Of a stretch of 26,440 bases of DNA, positions 24,020 to 26,440 are shown piece by piece (the stretch's first letter is position 1; each line of letters starts with the position of its first letter). A model generated the notes under the pieces. The model had not been told where the DNA came from. It made no database searches and was given only the letters and a program-made list of their open reading frames with translations. The stretch lies in contig CABUMU010000007.1 in NCBI GenBank assembly GCA_902492855.1, positions 1-26,440 on the forward strand, in the 5' to 3' direction. Both the position numbers and the translations under genes were made by a program. Origin of the DNA: an uncultured Collinsella sp. (GTDB lineage Bacteria; Actinomycetota; Coriobacteriia; Coriobacteriales; Coriobacteriaceae).

Positions 24020-25243
24020 ATGGGACGTTTTACCAATCCTCGCGATCTGTACTTTGGTGAGGGCGCTCGCCACGAGGTGAAGAACCTCAAGGGTAAGAAG
24101 GCCATCATCGTTTCTGGCGGCAGCTCTATGCGCCGCGGCGGGTTCCTGCAGGACGTTGAGGCCGACCTCAAAGAGGCCGGCATGGAGGTCAAGCTGTTCG
24201 AGGGCGTCGAGTCCGATCCCTCCATCGAGACCGTCATGAAGGGCGCAGCCGCTATGCGCGACTTCGAGCCCGACTGGATCGTTGCTATCGGCGGCGGTTC
24301 GCCCATCGATGCTGCTAAGGCCATGTGGGTCTTCTACGAGTATCCCGAGGAGTCCTTCGACAACATTATCCAGCCGTTCAGCTTCCCCGAGCTGCGTCAG
24401 AAGGCTCACTTCTGCGCCATTTCCTCTACCTCCGGCACTGCTACCGAGGTCACCGCATTCTCCGTCATCACGGATTACGAAAAGGGCATCAAGTACCCGC
24501 TGGCCGACTTCAACATCACCCCTGATGTCGCCATCGTCGACCCCGAGCTCACCTACACCATGCCCGCCAAGCTGTGCGCTCACACCGGCATGGATGCTCT
24601 GACCCACTGCATGGAGGCCTACGTTTCCACCTGCGCCTCTATGTTCACCGACGCCAACGCTCTGCACGGCATCCGCGAGATCGTCGAGTGGCTGCCCAAG
24701 TCCTATGCTGGCGACCATGAGGCCCGTCAGCACATGCACGAGGCTCAGTGCATCGCCGGTATCGCCTTCTCCTCGGGCCTGCTCGGCATCGTTCACTCCA
24801 TGGCTCACAAGACCGGTGCTGCCTTTGAGAACGGCCACATCATCCACGGTGCCGCTAACGCCATGTACCTGGGCAAGGTCATCCAGTGGAACTCCAAGGA
24901 TCCCCGTGCTGCCGAGCGTTACGCTTACGTGGCCAAGGAGATCCTGCACCTTCCCGGCGAGACCAACGAGGAGCTCATCGCTGCGCTCGTCCAGAAGATC
25001 CGCGACCTCAACGACCAGCTCAACATTCCGCAGTCCATCAAGGATTACGCGAATGGTGGCGTGAAGGTCGACGCCGAGAACCCGCAGATGGTTTCCGAGG
25101 AGGAGTTCCTCGCCAAGCTGCCCGAGATCGCCGCGAACGCCGAGCAGGACGCCTGCACGCCCGAGAACCCGCGTGAGACCAAGGCTGCCGACTTCGAGAA
25201 GATCCTCAAGGCCTGCTACTACGACACCGACATCGATTTCTAA
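24020..25243 (+). CDS. Iron-containing alcohol dehydrogenase
   Basis: This 407-residue group III (iron-dependent) alcohol dehydrogenase probably interconverts an aldehyde and an alcohol with NAD(P)H during fermentation. The nucleotide-binding motif is GGGSPIDAAK (91-100), and SSTSGTATEVTAFSVI (135-150) is the family block. Metal ligands are Asp192 and His196 in GMDALTHCMEAY, His259 in GIVHSMAH, and His276 in HGAANA. The substrate cannot be assigned; butanol-type or other short-chain alcohols are possible. An open extension to 23969 exists, but ATG 24020 follows AGGAGG (24008-24013) at six bases. Third-position GC bias is high, which suggests strong expression. A strong terminator follows, and then glycerol dehydrogenase. 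Confidence 0.93.
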   Translation: MGRFTNPRDLYFGEGARHEVKNLKGKKAIIVSGGSSMRRGGFLQDVEADLKEAGMEVKLFEGVESDPSIETVMKGAAAMRDFEPDWIVAIGGGSPIDAAKAMWVFYEYPEESFDNIIQPFSFPELRQKAHFCAISSTSGTATEVTAFSVITDYEKGIKYPLADFNITPDVAIVDPELTYTMPAKLCAHTGMDALTHCMEAYVSTCASMFTDANALHGIREIVEWLPKSYAGDHEARQHMHEAQCIAGIAFSSGLLGIVHSMAHKTGAAFENGHIIHGAANAMYLGKVIQWNSKDPRAAERYAYVAKEILHLPGETNEELIAALVQKIRDLNDQLNIPQSIKDYANGGVKVDAENPQMVSEEEFLAKLPEIAANAEQDACTPENPRETKAADFEKILKACYYDTDIDF

Positions 25244-25264
25244 TCGACTCTTGTTATCGTAACG

Positions 25265-25306
25265 AGGGGCTCCGCACGTATCCGTACGGAGCCCCTTTCT
25301 TTTTTA
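25265..25306 (+). terminator. Rho-independent terminator after alcohol dehydrogenase
   Basis: A perfect 10-bp stem (25265-25274 with 25287-25296) is followed by a T-rich tract (25296-25306). It sits only 15 bases before the gldA start codon. Confidence 0.9.
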
Positions 25307-25321
25307 GAGAATGGGATAGTT

Positions 25322-26422
25322 ATGGCTGCAATTTTCAATAGCCCCAGCAAGTACATCCAGGGTCCGGACGAGCTCGCCAAGCTCGGCTCCTATGTCGAGC
25401 CGCTCGGCGCTAAGGCCCTCGTCATCGTGACGCCTTCGGGCAAGAAGCGCGTCGGTGCCAAGATCGAGGGCGGCTTTGCCGAGGCTAAGGCCGAGCTGCT
25501 ATTTGAGGACTTTAACGGTGAGTGCTCCAAGGGCGAGGTCGATCGCCTGGTTGCGCTCGCTCGTGACAACGGTTGCGACATCATCGTCGGCGTCGGTGGC
25601 GGCAAGATCCTCGACACCGCGAAGGCCGTCGCCTATTACCTGGAGTCCCCGGTTATCATTTGCCCCACCATTGCTTCGACCGATGCACCGTGCTCGGCAC
25701 TTTCGGTGCTCTACACCGATGACGGCCAGTTCGATAAATATCTCTTCCTTAAGGCAAACCCCAACATTGTCCTGATGGATACGACGGTTATCGCGGCGAG
25801 CCCGGTGCGCCTGACGGTTTCCGGTATGGGCGATGCGCTCGCAACCTATTTCGAGGCCCAGGCGACGCACGATGCCGACGGCGGCACCTGCGCTGGCGGC
25901 AAGGGCAGCATGGCTGGTCTGGCGCTCGCCAAGCTCTGCTACGAGACGCTTATGGCCGATGGCGTCAAGGCCAAGGTTGCGCTGGAGAAGGGTGCGCTCA
26001 CGCCTGCCGTCGAGCACATCATCGAGGCCAATACGCTGCTTTCGGGCATTGGCTTTGAGAGCTCGGGCCTTGCTGCTGCTCATGCCATCCACAATGGCCT
26101 GACGATGCTGCCCGAGTGCCACAGCATGTATCACGGCGAGAAGGTCGCCTTTGGCACTATCGTCCAGCTGGTACTCGAGGATGCCCCGACCGAGAAGCTC
26201 GAGGAAGTCTTGGGCTTCTGCATTGAGCTGGGCCTGCCGGTCACGATGAAGGAACTTGGCGTTGCCGAGCTTACGCGCGAGCAGGCCATGATTGTTGCCG
26301 AGGCCGCGTGCGCGCCCGAGGACACCATGTGCAATATGCCGTTTGAGGTGACGCCCGAGATGGTCGCAAACGCCATCCTGGGTGCCGACGCACTGGGCCA
26401 CTACTATCTCATGGATGAGTAA
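25322..26422 (+). CDS. gldA: Glycerol dehydrogenase
   Basis: GldA oxidises glycerol to dihydroxyacetone with NAD+, or runs in reverse in fermentation. The 366-residue length matches the family. The NAD-binding motif is GVGGGKILDTAKAVAYY (90-106), followed by CPTIASTDAPCSAL (114-127). The zinc ligands are Asp171 in GMGDALATYFEA, His254 in AAAHAIHNGL and His271 in MYHGEKVAFG. The ribosome-binding site before ATG 25322 is weak. The gene begins just after the alcohol dehydrogenase terminator, so it either depends on read-through or on a promoter within or before that hairpin. Another gene seems to follow, because AAGGAAGGGG at 26431-26440 looks like a ribosome-binding site. Confidence 0.95.
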   Translation: MAAIFNSPSKYIQGPDELAKLGSYVEPLGAKALVIVTPSGKKRVGAKIEGGFAEAKAELLFEDFNGECSKGEVDRLVALARDNGCDIIVGVGGGKILDTAKAVAYYLESPVIICPTIASTDAPCSALSVLYTDDGQFDKYLFLKANPNIVLMDTTVIAASPVRLTVSGMGDALATYFEAQATHDADGGTCAGGKGSMAGLALAKLCYETLMADGVKAKVALEKGALTPAVEHIIEANTLLSGIGFESSGLAAAHAIHNGLTMLPECHSMYHGEKVAFGTIVQLVLEDAPTEKLEEVLGFCIELGLPVTMKELGVAELTREQAMIVAEAACAPEDTMCNMPFEVTPEMVANAILGADALGHYYLMDE

Positions 26423-26440
26423 ATCAAGCTAAGGAAGGGG

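Overview
The window reads as a chromosomal segment of a high-GC anaerobic gut actinobacterium of the class Coriobacteriia, most likely Collinsella or a close relative. This is inferred from protein character, codon use and gene mix: type III glutamine synthetase, a PFL/UPF0210 protein, a MalT/SARP-like giant regulator, MurT/GatD and iron-dependent alcohol dehydrogenases. No 16S or database search supports the name. There is no CRISPR array, prophage or transposase gene. The accessory interest lies in palindromic intergenic elements and gene fusions.

Layout. Positions 61-8412 are read on the plus strand: a patatin-like lipase; rplM-rpsI behind a near-consensus promoter and ending at a strong terminator; glmM; a stand-alone glucose-type PTS IIA; nagB after a long structured leader; and a 999-residue STAND/SARP-type regulator. 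Positions 8481-15845 are read on the minus strand: metF, a stand-alone MetH reactivation protein and metH form a tight operon, followed by a PFL-family gene, a methyltransferase and yhbY. A large perfect inverted repeat (9994-10127) sits between the PFL and methyltransferase genes. Type III glnA (16272-18359, plus) follows after a 426-bp divergent leader. Next comes a repeat-rich intergenic island (18483-19180) that also holds tRNA-Glu(UUC) on the minus strand. The minus-strand cluster 19183-23519 contains a one-polypeptide MurT-GatD fusion and two coupled helical-repeat proteins of unknown function. The window ends with an iron-containing alcohol dehydrogenase and glycerol dehydrogenase (plus).

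How the genes fit together. GlmM supplies glucosamine-1-phosphate for peptidoglycan, NagB returns glucosamine-6-phosphate to glycolysis, and MurT-GatD amidates lipid II. MetF makes methyl-folate, MetH uses it to methylate homocysteine, and the small activation protein supplies the reactivation domain that this MetH lacks. The alcohol and glycerol dehydrogenases fit fermentative NAD(H) balancing.

Most noteworthy observations. (1) rplM has lost about 40 bp near its 5' end, which breaks the frame of a core ribosomal protein, so it is either an assembly error or a real lesion. (2) MurT and GatD are fused. (3) Several palindromic element families occur, including two 60-bp palindromes exactly 80 bp apart whose arms are conserved and whose loops are not. 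(4) nagB has a long structured leader. (5) A translationally coupled pair of unknown repeat proteins lies upstream of MurT-GatD.
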